The notes: generated by a model not told the origin, from the sequence alone. A stretch of DNA of 64,000 bases from Oceanisphaera psychrotolerans (GCF_001870485.1 NZ_MDKE01000022.1:1-64000); one strand, 5' to 3'; counted from the first letter of the stretch, positions 28,159 through 39,989 are shown. Numbers and translations: made by a program.

Positions 28159-29484
28159 ATGCAAGTTTCTGTAGAGACGACTCAAGGCCTGGAGCGCCGT
28201 CTGACCATCACCGTACCTGCCGACAAGGTAGAAGGCGAAGTGAATAGCCGCCTGCGTCAGCTGGCCAAGACCCGTCGCATCGATGGTTTCCGTCCTGGCA
28301 AGGCGCCGCTGACCGTTATCAAGAAAATGTTCGGTTCCTCTGTAGAAGCCGACGTGGCCGGCGAACTGATGCAGCGTAACTTCTTCGAAGCGGTGATCAG
28401 TGAAAAACTGAACCCGGCCGGCATGCCCACCATGGAGCCAGCCGCGCTGAAAGCCGGTGAAGATTTCACCTTTACCGCTACCTTCGAAGTGTATCCGGAA
28501 GTGGAAGTGAAGGGTCTGGACGCCGTGAGCGTAGAAAAGCCGCAGGCCGAAGTACAGGATGCGGATCTGGACAAGATGATCGAGACCCTGCGCAAGCAGC
28601 ACGCCGACTGGGTTGCCGTTGAGCGTGAAGCCACCACCGACGACCGCGTGACCATGAACTTCGTGGGCTCCGTGGATGGCGAAGAATTTGAAGGCGGCGC
28701 CGCCGAAGACTTCGTACTGGTTCTGGGCTCCGGCCGCATGATCCCCGGTTTCGAAGACGGTCTGATGGGCAAGAAAGTCGGTGACGACTTCACTCTGGAA
28801 GTGACTTTCCCCGAGGAATATCACGCCGAAAACCTGAAAGGCAAGCCAGCCCAGTTCGCCATTGCCGTGACCAAGGTTGAAGCCCAGCAGCTGCCCGAGC
28901 TGACCGAGGAATTCGTTCAGCGTTTCGGCGTGGCCGACGGCACTGTCGACGGTCTGAAAGCCGAAGTACGCAAGAACATGGAACGCGAACTGGCTCAGGC
29001 CCTGAAAGCGTCCGTGAAAGAGCAGGTGCTCGACGGTCTGCTGGAGCAGAACCCGGTAGACGTACCCAAGTCCCTGATCGACAACGAAATCGAGACCCTG
29101 CGCAAGCAGGCGCTGCAGCGTTTCGGTGGTATGGACCCGAAAAATGCTCCGCAACTGCCGGCCGAGCTGTTCCAGGAACAGGCCGAGCGTCGCGTGCGTG
29201 TCGGTCTGCTGCTGGGTGAAGTGATCAAGCTGAACGAGATCAAGGCCGATGATGCCAAGGTACAGGAAATCATCGCCTCCATGGCTGCTGCCTACGAAGA
29301 TCCGTCCGAAGTGGTTGCCTACTACAACGAAAACCAGCAGATGCTGGAAAACGTGCGCAACCTGGCCATCGAAGATCAGGCCATCGAGTTCGTGCTGAGC
29401 CAGGCCAAGGTGTCTGACAAGCAGGTGAGCTTCGACGAAGTGATGAACAAGCCGGGCGTGGCGCTTAATAAGCATTTGACTTAA
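28159..29484 (+). CDS. tig: Trigger factor (ribosome-associated chaperone and prolyl isomerase)
   Basis: 441 residues. The N-terminal ribosome-binding domain has the signature [16 protein letters not shown]. The FKBP-like PPIase domain spans about 160-245 ([17 protein letters not shown]), and the C-terminal chaperone arms follow. It binds nascent chains at the ribosome exit. It heads the tig-clpP-clpX-lon-hupB-ppiD proteostasis block, in the same order as E. coli. Confidence 0.97.
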   Translation: MQVSVETTQGLERRLTITVPADKVEGEVNSRLRQLAKTRRIDGFRPGKAPLTVIKKMFGSSVEADVAGELMQRNFFEAVISEKLNPAGMPTMEPAALKAGEDFTFTATFEVYPEVEVKGLDAVSVEKPQAEVQDADLDKMIETLRKQHADWVAVEREATTDDRVTMNFVGSVDGEEFEGGAAEDFVLVLGSGRMIPGFEDGLMGKKVGDDFTLEVTFPEEYHAENLKGKPAQFAIAVTKVEAQQLPELTEEFVQRFGVADGTVDGLKAEVRKNMERELAQALKASVKEQVLDGLLEQNPVDVPKSLIDNEIETLRKQALQRFGGMDPKNAPQLPAELFQEQAERRVRVGLLLGEVIKLNEIKADDAKVQEIIASMAAAYEDPSEVVAYYNENQQMLENVRNLAIEDQAIEFVLSQAKVSDKQVSFDEVMNKPGVALNKHLT

Positions 29485-29506
29485 GCATCAAGCTCTTGCG
29501 TATAAT
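29476..29506 (+). promoter_or_regulatory. Possible clpP promoter overlapping the end of tig
   Basis: TTGACT at 29476-29481 and TATAAT at 29501-29506, both near consensus but with a long 19-base spacer. The -35 runs up to the tig stop codon. Confidence 0.5.
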
Positions 29507-29556
29507 GGCCCCAGTGTGAGTGCACTTGGGCCATTTTGTTTTGGGGACAATATCTT

Positions 29557-30180
29557 ATGTCAAACAATCATAATCCGATGATGGACGGGCCCCTGGCTGC
29601 CCTGATCCCCATGGTGGTGGAACAGACTGCCAAGGGTGAACGTTCCTACGATATCTATTCTCGCCTGCTGAAAGAGCGGGTGATCTTCCTGACCGGCCAG
29701 GTCGAAGACCACATGGCCAACCTGATCTGTGCCCAGCTGCTGTTTCTGGAGTCGGAAAATCCGGAGAAAGATATCTACCTGTATATCAACTCCCCGGGCG
29801 GCTCGGTCACCGCGGGCATGTCGATCTACGACACCATGCAGTTTATCAAGCCGAATGTCAGCACCGTGTGCATGGGCCAGGCCTGCTCCATGGGGGCCTT
29901 CCTGCTGGCCGGTGGCGCCGCGGGCAAGCGCTTTGCCCTGCCCAACAGCCGGGTGATGATCCATCAGCCGCTGGGTGGCTTCCAGGGCCAGGCGTCGGAC
30001 ATCCAGATCCACGCCAAGGAAATTCTGTATATCAAAGAAAAGCTCAATCGTCTGCTGGCCGAACACACCGGCCAGGAGCTGTCGATTATCGAGCGCGATA
30101 CCGACCGCGACAACTTCATGTCCTCCGAGCAGGCCAAAGAATACGGTCTGGTCGACGAGGTGCTGTTCAAGCGCGATTGA
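29557..30180 (+). CDS. clpP: ATP-dependent Clp protease proteolytic subunit
   Basis: 207 residues, as in E. coli. Catalytic Ser lies in [14 protein letters not shown] and His in [10 protein letters not shown], with the Asp in the following helix. It forms the two-ring barrel that degrades proteins fed by ClpX or ClpA. The start at 29557 is preferred (GGGGA upstream, [10 protein letters not shown]); an ATG seven codons earlier lacks a ribosome site. Confidence 0.97.
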   Translation: MSNNHNPMMDGPLAALIPMVVEQTAKGERSYDIYSRLLKERVIFLTGQVEDHMANLICAQLLFLESENPEKDIYLYINSPGGSVTAGMSIYDTMQFIKPNVSTVCMGQACSMGAFLLAGGAAGKRFALPNSRVMIHQPLGGFQGQASDIQIHAKEILYIKEKLNRLLAEHTGQELSIIERDTDRDNFMSSEQAKEYGLVDEVLFKRD

Positions 30181-30261
30181 GCAAAGCGGGGTGGGGTGCT
30201 GTACACTCTTTGATAAGAGTTAGTAGGCACTCCCCAGCCTGTACGCATACGAGGTGACTGA

Positions 30262-31542
30262 ATGACAGACAAACGCAAGGGCGAAGGGGATGGCGGCAAA
30301 CTGCTGTACTGTTCTTTTTGCGGTAAAAGCCAACACGAAGTACGCAAGCTCATTGCCGGCCCTTCCGTCTACATTTGTGACGAATGTGTCGAGCTGTGCG
30401 AAGACATCATTCGGGAAGAGATCAAGGACATTTCGCCGAAGCGACAGGGCGATGCCTTGCCGACGCCACACGAAATCCGCGCCAACCTGGATGACTACGT
30501 TATCGGCCAGGATCATGCCAAGAAAGTGCTGGCGGTAGCGGTATACAACCACTACAAGCGGTTGCACAATGCCGGCGCCACCGATGGCGTCGAGCTGGGC
30601 AAGTCCAACATCCTGCTGATTGGCCCCACCGGGTGCGGCAAGACCCTGCTGGCCGAAACCATGGCCCGGTTGCTGGATGTGCCCTTCACCATGGCGGATG
30701 CCACCACCCTGACCGAAGCCGGTTACGTGGGGGAAGATGTCGAGAACATCATCCAGAAGCTGCTGCAGAAGTGCGACTACGATGTAGAGAAAGCCCAGCG
30801 TGGCATCGTCTACATCGATGAAATCGACAAGATTTCCCGCAAGTCCGACAATCCCTCCATTACCCGTGACGTTTCGGGTGAAGGAGTGCAGCAGGCCCTG
30901 CTGAAGCTGATTGAAGGCACGGTGGCTTCGGTACCGCCTCAGGGCGGTCGCAAGCATCCGCAGCAGGAATTCCTGCAGGTAGATACTTCCAAGATCCTGT
31001 TCATCTGTGGCGGCGCCTTTGCCGGTCTGGACAAGGTGATCGAGCAGCGCATGGACAAGGGCACCGGTATCGGCTTCGGTGCCGAGGTCAAGGCGAAGGA
31101 CGACCGTTCTACCCTGAGCGAAATCTTTACCCGGGTCGAGCCCGAGGATCTGGTCAAATACGGCCTGATCCCCGAGTTCATCGGTCGTCTGCCGGTAGTG
31201 GCGACCCTGACCGAACTGGATGAAGACGCCCTGGTGCAGATCCTGTCCGAGCCCAAGAACGCGCTGACCAAGCAGTATGGTGCCCTGTTCGCACTGGAAG
31301 ACGTGGAGCTGGAGTTCCGTGATGACGCCCTGCGCGCCATTGCCCACAAGGCGATGGAACGCAAGACCGGTGCCCGTGGCCTGCGCTCCATCGTGGAGGC
31401 GGTTCTGCTCGACACCATGTACGACCTGCCGACCCAGAGTGAGGTCGCCAAGGTGGTGGTGGATGAAACCGTGATCAAGGGTGAATCTGCCCCTCTGCTG
31501 ATTTATCAGAAAGGGGAGACTCAGGCGGCTTCTGGCGACTGA
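30262..31542 (+). CDS. clpX: ATP-dependent Clp protease ATPase subunit ClpX
   Basis: 426 residues. The N-terminal zinc domain has C17, C20, C39 and C42 ([18 protein letters not shown]). The AAA+ module has Walker [13 protein letters not shown] and Walker [11 protein letters not shown], with a pore loop of GYVGED type and the IGF-type ClpP-contact region IGFGAEV. It unfolds tagged substrates and passes them to ClpP. It lies 81 bases after clpP. Confidence 0.97.
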   Translation: MTDKRKGEGDGGKLLYCSFCGKSQHEVRKLIAGPSVYICDECVELCEDIIREEIKDISPKRQGDALPTPHEIRANLDDYVIGQDHAKKVLAVAVYNHYKRLHNAGATDGVELGKSNILLIGPTGCGKTLLAETMARLLDVPFTMADATTLTEAGYVGEDVENIIQKLLQKCDYDVEKAQRGIVYIDEIDKISRKSDNPSITRDVSGEGVQQALLKLIEGTVASVPPQGGRKHPQQEFLQVDTSKILFICGGAFAGLDKVIEQRMDKGTGIGFGAEVKAKDDRSTLSEIFTRVEPEDLVKYGLIPEFIGRLPVVATLTELDEDALVQILSEPKNALTKQYGALFALEDVELEFRDDALRAIAHKAMERKTGARGLRSIVEAVLLDTMYDLPTQSEVAKVVVDETVIKGESAPLLIYQKGETQAASGD

Positions 31543-31563
31543 ACGCGGTTTTTTTGACCGATC

Positions 31564-31587
31564 AAAAGGGGCTTTATGCCCCTTTTT
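31564..31587 (+). terminator. Terminator after clpX
   Basis: AAAAGGGGC, loop TTTAT, GCCCCTTTTT. It separates clpX from lon, which has its own promoter. Confidence 0.9.
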
Positions 31588-31608
31588 CGGTTTTTGCGTG
31601 TCCGGTGA

Positions 31609-31636
31609 TTGAATATGATGATCTCGCCCCCATATA
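31609..31636 (+). promoter_or_regulatory. lon: Sigma-32 (heat-shock) promoter of lon
   Basis: TTGAA at 31609-31613 and CCCCATATA at 31628-31636, separated by 14 bases, fit the sigma-32 consensus (CTTGAA, 11-16 bases, CCCCATNTA). It lies about 40 bases before the lon ATG. Heat-shock control of lon is established in E. coli. Confidence 0.7.
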
Positions 31637-31678
31637 CTGCCCAAGCGCTAATAATTGCATTCAAGCCGAGAGGACACT

Positions 31679-34030
31679 ATGACCCTAGAGCGTTCCGAAC
31701 GCATCGAAACCCCCGTTCTGCCTCTCCGTGACGTGGTGGTATACCCTCATATGGTGATCCCGCTGTTTGTGGGACGGGAAAAGTCTATCCGCTGTCTCGA
31801 GGCGGCGATGGAGCAGGACAAGAAGGTACTGCTGGTCGCACAGAAAGAGGCGTCCACCGATGATCCGCAGGCTGATGATCTCTATCAGATCGGGACCATC
31901 GCCAATGTACTGCAACTGTTGAAACTGCCCGACGGCACCGTCAAGGTGCTGGTGGAAGGCGGTCAGCGTGCGCGTATGGACCAGTTGCGCGAGCAGGACG
32001 GCTACTTCGTGGCCGAGGCTCAGTATCTGGAAACCGAAGCCCTCGACGAGCGCGAGCAGGAAGTACTGGTTCGCTCGGCCATTACCCAGTTTGAAAGCTA
32101 CATCAAACTCAACAAGAAGATCCCACCCGAGGTACTGACCTCGCTCTCTGCCATCGAAGATGCGGCGCGGCTGGCCGACACCATGGCCGCCCATATGCCG
32201 CTGAAGCTGGAAGACAAGCAGAAGGTGCTGGAAATCGTCCAGGTTGGCGAGCGGCTCGAATACCTGATGGCGATGATGGAGTCGGAAATCGACGTGCTGC
32301 AGGTGGAGCGCCGCATTCGCGCTCGCGTCAAGAAGCAGATGGAGAAGAGCCAGCGCGAGTACTATCTCAACGAGCAGATGAAGGCGATTCAGAAAGAGCT
32401 GGGTGAGATGGACGAAGTGCCCGATGAATTCGAGGCGCTGCAGAAGAAAATCGAAGACGCCGGCATGACCGACGAGGCGCGGAAAAAGACCGACGCCGAA
32501 CTGGCCAAACTGAAGATGATGTCGCCGATGTCGGCGGAAGCCACGGTGGTCCGCGGCTACATCGACTGGATGGTCGCCGTGCCCTGGAAGAAAAAATCCA
32601 AGGTGAAGAAAGATCTGGCCAAGGCCGAAGAGACCCTGGATGCGGATCACTATGGCCTGGAGAAGGTCAAGGAACGCATTATCGAGTACCTGGCGGTGCA
32701 GAGCCGGACCAGCAAGCTCAAGGGGCCGATTCTGTGCCTGGTGGGACCGCCCGGGGTGGGCAAGACCTCGCTCGGCCAGTCCATCGCGAAGGCCACCGGC
32801 CGCAAATACGTGCGCATGGCGCTCGGCGGCGTGCGCGACGAGGCGGAAATCCGCGGTCATCGCCGTACCTACATCGGCTCCATGCCGGGTAAGCTGATCC
32901 AGAAAATGGCCAAGGTGGGTGTTCGCAACCCGCTGTTCCTGCTCGATGAAATCGACAAGATGTCGTCGGACATGCGTGGCGATCCGGCCTCGGCACTGCT
33001 GGAAGTACTGGATCCGGAACAGAACCACAGCTTCAACGATCACTACCTGGAAGTGGATTACGACCTGTCGGACGTGATGTTCGTGGCCACCTCCAACTCC
33101 ATGCATATTCCGGGTCCGTTGCTGGACCGGATGGAAGTGATCCGGCTGTCCGGCTACACCGAAGACGAAAAACTGAACATCGCCAAGAACCACCTGCTGT
33201 CCAAGCAAATCAGCCGTAACGGCCTGAAAGAAAGCGAAGTGGTGGTGGAAGATTCGGCCATTATCGGCATCATCCGCTACTACACCCGGGAAGCCGGGGT
33301 ACGTAGCCTGGAGCGGGAAATTTCCAAGCTGTGCCGCAAGGCGGTGAAGGAAATTCTGCTCAATAAAGAGATCAAACAGGTGGTCATCAACCAGGACAAC
33401 CTGAAGCAGTATCTGGGTGTGCATCGTTTCGATTACGGCAAGGCCGAAGAGCATAACCAGATAGGGCAGGTGACCGGTCTGGCCTGGACCGAAGTGGGCG
33501 GCGACCTGCTGACCATCGAGGTGGCCAACGTGCCCGGCAAGGGCAAGCTGGCCTATACCGGCTCGCTGGGTGACGTGATGCAGGAGTCCATTCAGGCGGC
33601 GATGACGGTGGTGCGCTCGCGATCGGAAAAATGGCGCATCAATGCCGACTTCCACGAGAAGCGCGACATTCATGTGCACGTACCGGAAGGGGCCACCCCC
33701 AAGGACGGTCCCAGTGCCGGTATCGCCATGTGCACCGCCCTGGTGTCCAGCCTGACCGGCAACCCGGTGCGGGCCGATGTGGCCATGACCGGAGAGATCA
33801 CCCTGCGCGGCGAAGTACTGCCGATCGGCGGCCTGAAAGAAAAACTGCTGGCAGCTCACCGGGGTGGCATCAAACGGGTCCTGATTCCGAAGGAAAACGA
33901 ACGGGATCTGGAAGAAATTCCGGACAACGTCAAACAGGATCTGGAGATTCATCCGGTGCGCTGGATAGAAGAAGTGCTGGAACTGGCGCTGGAACAGCCG
34001 CCTGAAGGCTTTTCCGCGGCCTCTGCCTGA
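31679..34030 (+). CDS. lon: ATP-dependent protease Lon
   Basis: 783 residues (E. coli 784). The N-terminal substrate-binding domain opens with [20 protein letters not shown], followed by a coiled-coil region. The AAA+ domain has Walker [11 protein letters not shown] near residue 356 and Walker [10 protein letters not shown]. The protease domain carries the Ser-Lys dyad in [11 protein letters not shown] and [14 protein letters not shown]. It degrades misfolded and regulatory proteins. The start at 31679 has GAGAGG upstream; an earlier in-frame ATG adds eight unconserved residues. Confidence 0.98.
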   Translation: MTLERSERIETPVLPLRDVVVYPHMVIPLFVGREKSIRCLEAAMEQDKKVLLVAQKEASTDDPQADDLYQIGTIANVLQLLKLPDGTVKVLVEGGQRARMDQLREQDGYFVAEAQYLETEALDEREQEVLVRSAITQFESYIKLNKKIPPEVLTSLSAIEDAARLADTMAAHMPLKLEDKQKVLEIVQVGERLEYLMAMMESEIDVLQVERRIRARVKKQMEKSQREYYLNEQMKAIQKELGEMDEVPDEFEALQKKIEDAGMTDEARKKTDAELAKLKMMSPMSAEATVVRGYIDWMVAVPWKKKSKVKKDLAKAEETLDADHYGLEKVKERIIEYLAVQSRTSKLKGPILCLVGPPGVGKTSLGQSIAKATGRKYVRMALGGVRDEAEIRGHRRTYIGSMPGKLIQKMAKVGVRNPLFLLDEIDKMSSDMRGDPASALLEVLDPEQNHSFNDHYLEVDYDLSDVMFVATSNSMHIPGPLLDRMEVIRLSGYTEDEKLNIAKNHLLSKQISRNGLKESEVVVEDSAIIGIIRYYTREAGVRSLEREISKLCRKAVKEILLNKEIKQVVINQDNLKQYLGVHRFDYGKAEEHNQIGQVTGLAWTEVGGDLLTIEVANVPGKGKLAYTGSLGDVMQESIQAAMTVVRSRSEKWRINADFHEKRDIHVHVPEGATPKDGPSAGIAMCTALVSSLTGNPVRADVAMTGEITLRGEVLPIGGLKEKLLAAHRGGIKRVLIPKENERDLEEIPDNVKQDLEIHPVRWIEEVLELALEQPPEGFSAASA

Positions 34031-34238
34031 GCTTTTTGAGTGCAAGTCATGGTTTCTGACTTGTCAGCGGCCATGACTCGCAGTAGCCTTGGATCGAATT
34101 TTATCTGGCGGTCTGGCGGCAGGGATTGTGCCGGTGGCCAGTGGAGCGGACACGAGATGCTGTCCACTTCCTTACATCAATAACGATATCGAACGGTTGC
34201 GTCTGCTGACCAACGTAAAAACGACAAGGGGAATGACT

Positions 34239-34511
34239 GTGAATAAATCTCAACTGATCGACAAGATTGCCGACGGCGCCGACATCACCAAGGCCGCTGC
34301 CGGCCGTGCACTGGATGCCTTTGTTGATTCTGTTACCGAGTCACTGAAAGAAGGCGATCAGGTGTCGCTGGTTGGGTTTGGTACCTTTGCCGTGCGCGAA
34401 CGCGCTGCCCGTACCGGCCGTAACCCGCAAACCGGTGCTGCCATCGAGATTGCTGCCGCCAAGACGCCTGCCTTCAAGGCAGGTAAAGCGTTGAAAGACG
34501 CCGTCAACTAA
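34239..34511 (+). CDS. hupB: DNA-binding protein HU-beta
   Basis: 90 residues, exactly the E. coli length. It has [16 protein letters not shown], the [23 protein letters not shown] arm in parts and [12 protein letters not shown]. This nucleoid protein bends DNA as a dimer. The start is the GTG at 34239, as in E. coli: AAGGGGA lies seven bases before it, whereas the ATG at 34233 is too close to that site. The order lon-hupB-ppiD is conserved. Confidence 0.97.
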   Translation: MNKSQLIDKIADGADITKAAAGRALDAFVDSVTESLKEGDQVSLVGFGTFAVRERAARTGRNPQTGAAIEIAAAKTPAFKAGKALKDAVN

Positions 34512-34555
34512 GCGACGCTTTTATTGGACTTACAGGTCCGGCAGGTCATGATCCG

Positions 34556-34586
34556 AAAGGCGCATCAAAGGGGTGCGCTTTTTTTT
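34556..34586 (+). terminator. Terminator after hupB
   Basis: AAAGGCGCA, a short loop, then TGCGCTTTTTTTT: stem with a long T run 45 bases past the hupB stop. Confidence 0.88.
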
Positions 34587-34629
34587 CGGGTAAGGCGGCA
34601 CGACCGTCTATCGGGAGTAACGACGAGTT

Positions 34630-36525
34630 ATGTATTTTGACAAACTAAGGGCGGGTGCCCAGAGCACCGTCTCCAAAGTCATTCTGGTGCTGATTATTCT
34701 GTCTTTCGCCCTGGCCGGGGTGGGCAGCTATGTCACTAGGCCGGTGGCGGAAGTGGCCGCCGTGGTCAACGGTGACGACATCAGCGCCCAGGCACTGGAA
34801 AATGCCTATCGCAACGAGCGGGCCCGACTGGAAAGTCAGCTGGGTCCCCAGTTCAGTCAGTTGCTGGGAGATCCCCAGTATGTGGCGCAGATCCGGCGCT
34901 CGGTGCTGGAGCAGCTGGTCGAACAGCGGCTGATCGACCAGAAGGTGGATGAACTGGCCCTTTATGCCAGCGACGAGCAGGTGCGCAACGCCATTCGTGC
35001 CCTGCCGGAGTTTCAGCAGGACGGCCGCTTCAATAATGAACGTTACCAGCAATTGCTGGCACGCAGCGGACTGAGTGCCGAACAGCTGCGTGACAACATG
35101 CGCCAGGATCTGAGCCGTCAGCTGCTGCTCAATGCCCTGTTGGGATCGGGTTTCACTCTGGAAGCCGAAGCCGGCTGGCTGGACCGCCTGAACCGCCAGC
35201 AGCGGGACGCCGAACTGGTTCGCCTGCCCCTGGCCGATTTCAGCACCCGGGTGGAGCTGACGGATGACGAGGTGACCGCCTACTACGAGCAACAGCCCCA
35301 GCAGTTCCAGCGGCCCGAACAGGTGAAAGTGGATTATCTGCTACTGGATGCCAGCGCGGTGTCGGCCGACGATATCGACGAGCAGGCGATTGTCGATCAG
35401 TACCAGGCCAACCTGGCAGCCTATAGTCAGCCGGAGCAGCGCAAGGTTGCGCATATCATGGTGAACAAGGGCGATGACGCACGGCAGAAAATCCAGGCCA
35501 TTGCCGAGCGGTTGAAGGCGGGCGAGTCTTTTGCCGAGCTGGCCCAGGCTGAGTCGGATGATGTGTTCTCCGGTGGCAAGGGCGGCGAGCTGGAGTGGAT
35601 GGAGCAGGGTACCCTGGATCCGGCCTTCGACCAGGCGGCCTTTGCGCTGACCGAGGTGGGTGAGGTGTCCGATGTGGTGGAGAGCGATTTCGGTTTGCAT
35701 CTGATCACCCTGCTGGACAAGCGTGACAGCAAGACCAGGCCGCTGGATGAAGTGCGTGCTGCCATTGCCGAGCGTCTGGCGCAGGAGCAGGCGGCAAATG
35801 CCTTCTACGAGCAGGAGCAGCGACTGGCCGAGCTGGCGTTCGAGTTTCCCGACTCGCTGGACATGGCCGCCCAGGAGCTGGGCCTGACCGTCACCTCGAC
35901 CGGCTACTTCTCCGCACAGGACGCGCCGGCCGAGATCAACGACCCCCGGGTACTGACGCAGGCGTTTTCCGGTGAGCTGCGCAGCCAGGGCATGAACTCG
36001 GAGCTGATTGAACTGGGCAACAACAAGGCCGCGGTCATTCATGTGACCGATTATCGTCAGGCGGCGGTACGTGATCTGGCCGAGGTTCGCGAACAGGCCC
36101 GGGAGCTGGCACTGGCGGCCAAGGCCCGTGAGCTGACGGCAGAGGCGGCGGCAGAATTGCAGCAAGCCTGGAGCGCCGGTGAGCAACAGCAGTGGCTGGC
36201 CGAACATGAGCTGGCGATCACCGAACTGAAGGACGTGACTCGCAACAGCGAGCAGGACCCGACGGTGCTGGAGGCATTGTTTGCCATGCCGGAGCCAGAG
36301 CAGCAGCCGAGTCTGCGCGCCCTGGAACTGGCCGGTGGCGATCAGATGGTGATCAAGCTGAACCGGGTGACCACCCCGGAAGCGCCTTCCGAGATGCTGG
36401 CACAAATCCGCCAGGGACAGAGTGGCCTGCAGGGGCAACGTGAATATCAGAGTCTGATTGCCGCGCTCAAGGCGGCGGCCAGCATCGAGTATCGTCGTCT
36501 GGAAGTCCAGAGCGACCACTTCTGA
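34630..36525 (+). CDS. ppiD: Periplasmic folding chaperone PpiD (SurA/parvulin type)
   Basis: 631 residues (E. coli 623). One N-terminal membrane anchor (KVILVLIILSFALAGVGSYV, about 17-36) holds the rest in the periplasm. A SurA-like N-domain follows (about 40-220), then a parvulin-type domain (about 265-360) with RKVAHIMV, FAELAQAESDD, GGELEWMEQGTLDPAFDQAA in parts and SDFGLHLITLLD. It assists proteins leaving the Sec channel. The parvulin domain of E. coli PpiD is inactive; activity here is not predictable. Confidence 0.95.
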   Translation: MYFDKLRAGAQSTVSKVILVLIILSFALAGVGSYVTRPVAEVAAVVNGDDISAQALENAYRNERARLESQLGPQFSQLLGDPQYVAQIRRSVLEQLVEQRLIDQKVDELALYASDEQVRNAIRALPEFQQDGRFNNERYQQLLARSGLSAEQLRDNMRQDLSRQLLLNALLGSGFTLEAEAGWLDRLNRQQRDAELVRLPLADFSTRVELTDDEVTAYYEQQPQQFQRPEQVKVDYLLLDASAVSADDIDEQAIVDQYQANLAAYSQPEQRKVAHIMVNKGDDARQKIQAIAERLKAGESFAELAQAESDDVFSGGKGGELEWMEQGTLDPAFDQAAFALTEVGEVSDVVESDFGLHLITLLDKRDSKTRPLDEVRAAIAERLAQEQAANAFYEQEQRLAELAFEFPDSLDMAAQELGLTVTSTGYFSAQDAPAEINDPRVLTQAFSGELRSQGMNSELIELGNNKAAVIHVTDYRQAAVRDLAEVREQARELALAAKARELTAEAAAELQQAWSAGEQQQWLAEHELAITELKDVTRNSEQDPTVLEALFAMPEPEQQPSLRALELAGGDQMVIKLNRVTTPEAPSEMLAQIRQGQSGLQGQREYQSLIAALKAAASIEYRRLEVQSDHF

Positions 36526-36536
36526 TAGCATTCAAT

Positions 36537-36562
36537 AAAACAAGGCGCTTCGGCGCCTTTTG
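36537..36562 (+). terminator. Terminator after ppiD
   Basis: AAGGCGC-TTCG-GCGCCTT stem-loop with a UUCG tetraloop, A-rich before and T-rich after, 17 bases from the ppiD stop. Confidence 0.93.
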
Positions 36563-36777
36563 TCTTGTTTTTGACCAGTTGCCGTTTGTCTTGTACCGCC
36601 CTGTTGCCAATATGTATCTGATTTGATAATAAAGAGTGCGCGATTGGCGGGGGCCGTCGGTTGACCGCATTCATCGGCGATGGTGGTCATTTTCTTTTTG
36701 ACGCTATCTCCGCTATGATGCCAGCCGCGGACAAAGTGTTATATGATAAGCAGGTTAACGCAGTCGGAGAGCATCTT

Positions 36778-37419
36778 TTGATTAACGTATTCCTGGTTGA
36801 TGACCATGAGTTAGTGCGCACAGGGATCCGACGCATACTAGAAGACGTCAAGGGAATGAAGGTACTGGGCGAGGCCAAGAGCGGTGAAGAAGCCGTGCAA
36901 TGGTGTCGTGAGCAGCATCCTGATGTTGTATTGATGGACATGAACATGCCGGGTATCGGTGGCCTGGAAGCCACCCGCAAGATATTGCGCTTCAATCCGG
37001 ATGTAAAAATCATCGTCCTGACCATTCACACCGAAAACCCGTTTCCCACCAAGGTGATGCAGGCCGGGGCCTCCGGGTACCTGACCAAGGGGGCCGGGCC
37101 GGAAGAAATGATCAACGCCATTCGCCTGGTACACAGCGGGCAGCGTTATATTTCGCCGGAAATTGCCCAGCGCATGGCGCTGAGTCAGTTTTCCAACGAA
37201 GAAAACCCGTTCAAGCAGTTATCCGAGCGGGAGCTGCAGATCATGCTGATGATCACCAAGGGGCAGCGCGTCACCGATATTTCCGAGCAGTTGAACCTGA
37301 GCCCCAAAACGGTGAACAGCTACCGTTACCGGCTGTTCAGCAAGCTGGATATCAACGGTGATGTGGAACTGACCCATCTGGCGATCCGCTACGGCATGCT
37401 GGATGCAGAAAAAATCTGA
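36778..37419 (+). CDS. uvrY: Response regulator UvrY (GacA family)
   Basis: 213 residues (E. coli 218). The receiver domain opens INVFLVDDHELVRTGIRRIL, with the phosphorylated Asp at D54 in VVLMDMNMPG. The LuxR-type helix-turn-helix is at about 150-205 (LSERELQIMLMITKG, LSPKTVNSYRYRLFSKL). With the BarA kinase it turns on Csr small RNAs that control carbon use and biofilm. The start is a TTG at 36778 with GGAG eight bases upstream; ATG codons further up give an unconserved leader. It is followed six bases later by uvrC, the conserved pairing. Confidence 0.95.
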   Translation: MINVFLVDDHELVRTGIRRILEDVKGMKVLGEAKSGEEAVQWCREQHPDVVLMDMNMPGIGGLEATRKILRFNPDVKIIVLTIHTENPFPTKVMQAGASGYLTKGAGPEEMINAIRLVHSGQRYISPEIAQRMALSQFSNEENPFKQLSERELQIMLMITKGQRVTDISEQLNLSPKTVNSYRYRLFSKLDINGDVELTHLAIRYGMLDAEKI

Positions 37420-37425
37420 CGGCCG

Positions 37426-39255
37426 ATGAGCTCAGCGTTTGATGCCAAGGCCTTTCTTCAGGTGGTGACCGAACACCCCGGCGTTTATCTGATGTTTGAT
37501 GAGGCTGGGGATATTATCTATGTCGGTAAAGCCAAAAACCTGAAAAAGCGACTGTCTTCCTACTTCCGCACCCAGGTCAGCGGTGAGAAGACCCGCGCCC
37601 TGGTGCGCCAGATCTGCGATGTACAGGTAACGGTGACCCACACCGAAACCGAAGCCCTGATCCTGGAACACAACCTGATCAAGCAGCATCTGCCGCGTTA
37701 CAACGTGCTGCTGCGAGACGACAAATCCTACCCCTACATCATCATCAGCGATCATCGCCATCCGCGTATCGGCCTGCACCGGGGGGCGCGCAAGAAAAAG
37801 GGCGAATACTTCGGACCTTATCCCAACGGTGCCGCGGTGCGGGAAAGCCTGCATCTGATGCAGAAGCTGTTTCCGGTGCGCCAGTGCGAAGACAGCGTCT
37901 ATGCCAACCGTAGCCGTCCCTGTCTGATGTATCAGCTCAAGCGTTGTGCCGGTCCCTGTGTCAGCGGTCTGGTCAGCGACGAGGAGTACGCCCATCAGCT
38001 GCAGCTGGTACGGTTGTTTCTGCAGGGCAAGAACCAGCAGGTGCTTAACGATCTGGCCGACAGCATGGAGCAGGCCAGTCAGGCGCTGCGCTTTGAGGAT
38101 GCGGCCCGGTTTCGGGATCAGCTGCAGGCCTTGCGCCGGGTACAGGAGCAGCAGTTTGTCAGTGGTAACGTGCTCGACGACCTCGATGTGATCGGGCTGG
38201 CAGTGGCGCGCAGTCAGGCCTGTGTGCAGGTGCTGTTCATTCGCCAGGGCAAGGTGCTGGGCAGCCGCAGCTATTTTCCCAAGATGCCGCCGGACACCGA
38301 TGCCGAAGAAATACTGCAGAGTTTTGTGCTGCAATTTTATCTGGCCGGTATCGGCGGTCGGGAAGCCCCTGCCGAAATCCTGATCGATCGCAGCCTGCCC
38401 GACGAAGCCGTGTTGAGCGAGACCCTGAGTCAGCATTATGGTCGCCGCATCAAATTGCGCAGTCGCACCCGTTCCGAGCGTTCACGCTTTATCAAGCTGG
38501 CCCGTACCAATGCCGATACCGCCCTGGCCAGCCGGCTGGCCCACAAGAGCACTCAGCGGCAACGGTTGCTGCAGCTGGAAGAGGTGCTGGGCTGTCCGCC
38601 GATTGCTCGCATGGAATGTTTCGATATCTCTCATACCATGGGCGAGAAAACGGTGGCCTCCTGTGTGGTATTCAATCAGGAAGGGCCGCAGAAGAGTGAA
38701 TATCGCCGCTTCAACATCAACGGCATTACCCCTGGCGATGACTATGCCGCCATGGAGCAGGCCCTGAGCCGGCGTTTTCACCAGGCCGACACCGATAAAC
38801 TGCCCGATATACTCTTTATCGACGGTGGCCTGGGGCAACTGGCTCGGGCCGAAGACGTCATGGCCCGGGAGCTGGCCGACAGCCCGCGCCAGCCGCTGCT
38901 GATAGGGGTGGCCAAAGGCGTGACCCGCAAGGCGGGACTGGAAACCCTGATCATGGGGGGCAGCCACGAGGAGCGGCACCTGCCGGCGGACATGCCGGCG
39001 TTGCACCTTATCCAGCATATTCGAGATGAATCCCACCGCTTTGCCATTACCGGGCACCGGGCCCAGCGCGGCAAGGTGCGCACCACCAGTACCCTGGAGT
39101 CCATTCCCGGTGTCGGTGCCAAACGGCGACAGGCATTGCTGAAATATCTGGGTGGCATTCAGGAGGTAAAACGGGCCGGGGTGGATGAACTGGCCAAAGT
39201 CCCCGGAATAAGCCCGGCACTGGCAGAAAAAATTCACGATGCGTTGCATCACTGA
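37426..39255 (+). CDS. uvrC: UvrABC excinuclease subunit C
   Basis: 609 residues (E. coli 610). The N-terminal GIY-YIG nuclease ([27 protein letters not shown]) makes the 3' incision. A UVR domain (about 200-240) binds UvrB. The RNase H-like nuclease has [18 protein letters not shown] and [12 protein letters not shown] and makes the 5' cut. Two helix-hairpin-helix motifs end the protein ([21 protein letters not shown]). It acts in nucleotide excision repair. Confidence 0.97.
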   Translation: MSSAFDAKAFLQVVTEHPGVYLMFDEAGDIIYVGKAKNLKKRLSSYFRTQVSGEKTRALVRQICDVQVTVTHTETEALILEHNLIKQHLPRYNVLLRDDKSYPYIIISDHRHPRIGLHRGARKKKGEYFGPYPNGAAVRESLHLMQKLFPVRQCEDSVYANRSRPCLMYQLKRCAGPCVSGLVSDEEYAHQLQLVRLFLQGKNQQVLNDLADSMEQASQALRFEDAARFRDQLQALRRVQEQQFVSGNVLDDLDVIGLAVARSQACVQVLFIRQGKVLGSRSYFPKMPPDTDAEEILQSFVLQFYLAGIGGREAPAEILIDRSLPDEAVLSETLSQHYGRRIKLRSRTRSERSRFIKLARTNADTALASRLAHKSTQRQRLLQLEEVLGCPPIARMECFDISHTMGEKTVASCVVFNQEGPQKSEYRRFNINGITPGDDYAAMEQALSRRFHQADTDKLPDILFIDGGLGQLARAEDVMARELADSPRQPLLIGVAKGVTRKAGLETLIMGGSHEERHLPADMPALHLIQHIRDESHRFAITGHRAQRGKVRTTSTLESIPGVGAKRRQALLKYLGGIQEVKRAGVDELAKVPGISPALAEKIHDALHH

Positions 39256-39302
39256 GCTCCATCATGCACCATGTAATGGCATGATCCACTGGCCTGAAAA
39301 TA

Positions 39303-39850
39303 ATGATAAACATTCCTAATTCTCTGACGTTTTTTCGACTCCTGCTGATCCCGGTATTTATCGTATTGTTTTATCTTCCGCTGGACGGTGCCTATTTCTG
39401 GGCCGCTCTGGTGTTTACCCTGGCGGCGATAACCGACTGGTTTGACGGCTTTCTTGCTCGCAAGCTGGAGCAGAGTACCCCCTTTGGCGCCTTTCTGGAT
39501 CCGGTGGCCGACAAGGTGATGGTGGCGGCCGCCTGGTGATTATCGTCGAGGATTACAGCAGCCCGCTGGTCACCATACCGGCCATGATCATGATAGGACG
39601 GGAAATCATTATTTCGGCCCTGCGCGAGTGGATGGCGGAAATCGGTCAGCGCTCTCAGGTGGCGGTCAGCTGGATTGGCAAGTGGAAAACCACCATCCAG
39701 ATGCTGGCGCTCATCGGCCTGATCTGGCAGCAGAGCCTGTACATGATCTGGGGCAGCTACTTGCTGCTGTATATCGCCACCGGCCTGACCCTGTATTCGG
39801 CCTACGACTACCTGAAGGCGGCCTGGGGTGATCTGACCCGTTCGGTCTGA
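39303..39850 (+). CDS. pgsA: CDP-diacylglycerol-glycerol-3-phosphate 3-phosphatidyltransferase (frame broken near 39532)
   Basis: The first committed step to phosphatidylglycerol. The first 78 codons hold the whole CDP-alcohol phosphotransferase motif, DGFLAR then GAFLDPVAD. They run into a TGA after VMVAAAW. The neighbouring frame continues at once with [19 protein letters not shown] and [16 protein letters not shown], the expected remainder. One extra C at the CC of 39532-39533 (CCC to CC) restores one frame of about 182 residues. Several membrane helices are present. pgsA is normally essential, so a sequencing error is more plausible than a dead gene. The uvrY-uvrC-pgsA-tRNA order is as in E. 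coli. Confidence 0.92.
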
Positions 39851-39989
39851 GTTCCGAAGCGCTCAGGTCCGACCCCGGATGGGGCAGGGCAAGAGGGCGC
39901 CGCGAGTAGACTCGTGAACAGACAGTACGCAAAAACAGGCATTTGCGCATAAAAAAACGTGCGAACAAATCAGAACACGCAGATTAGAG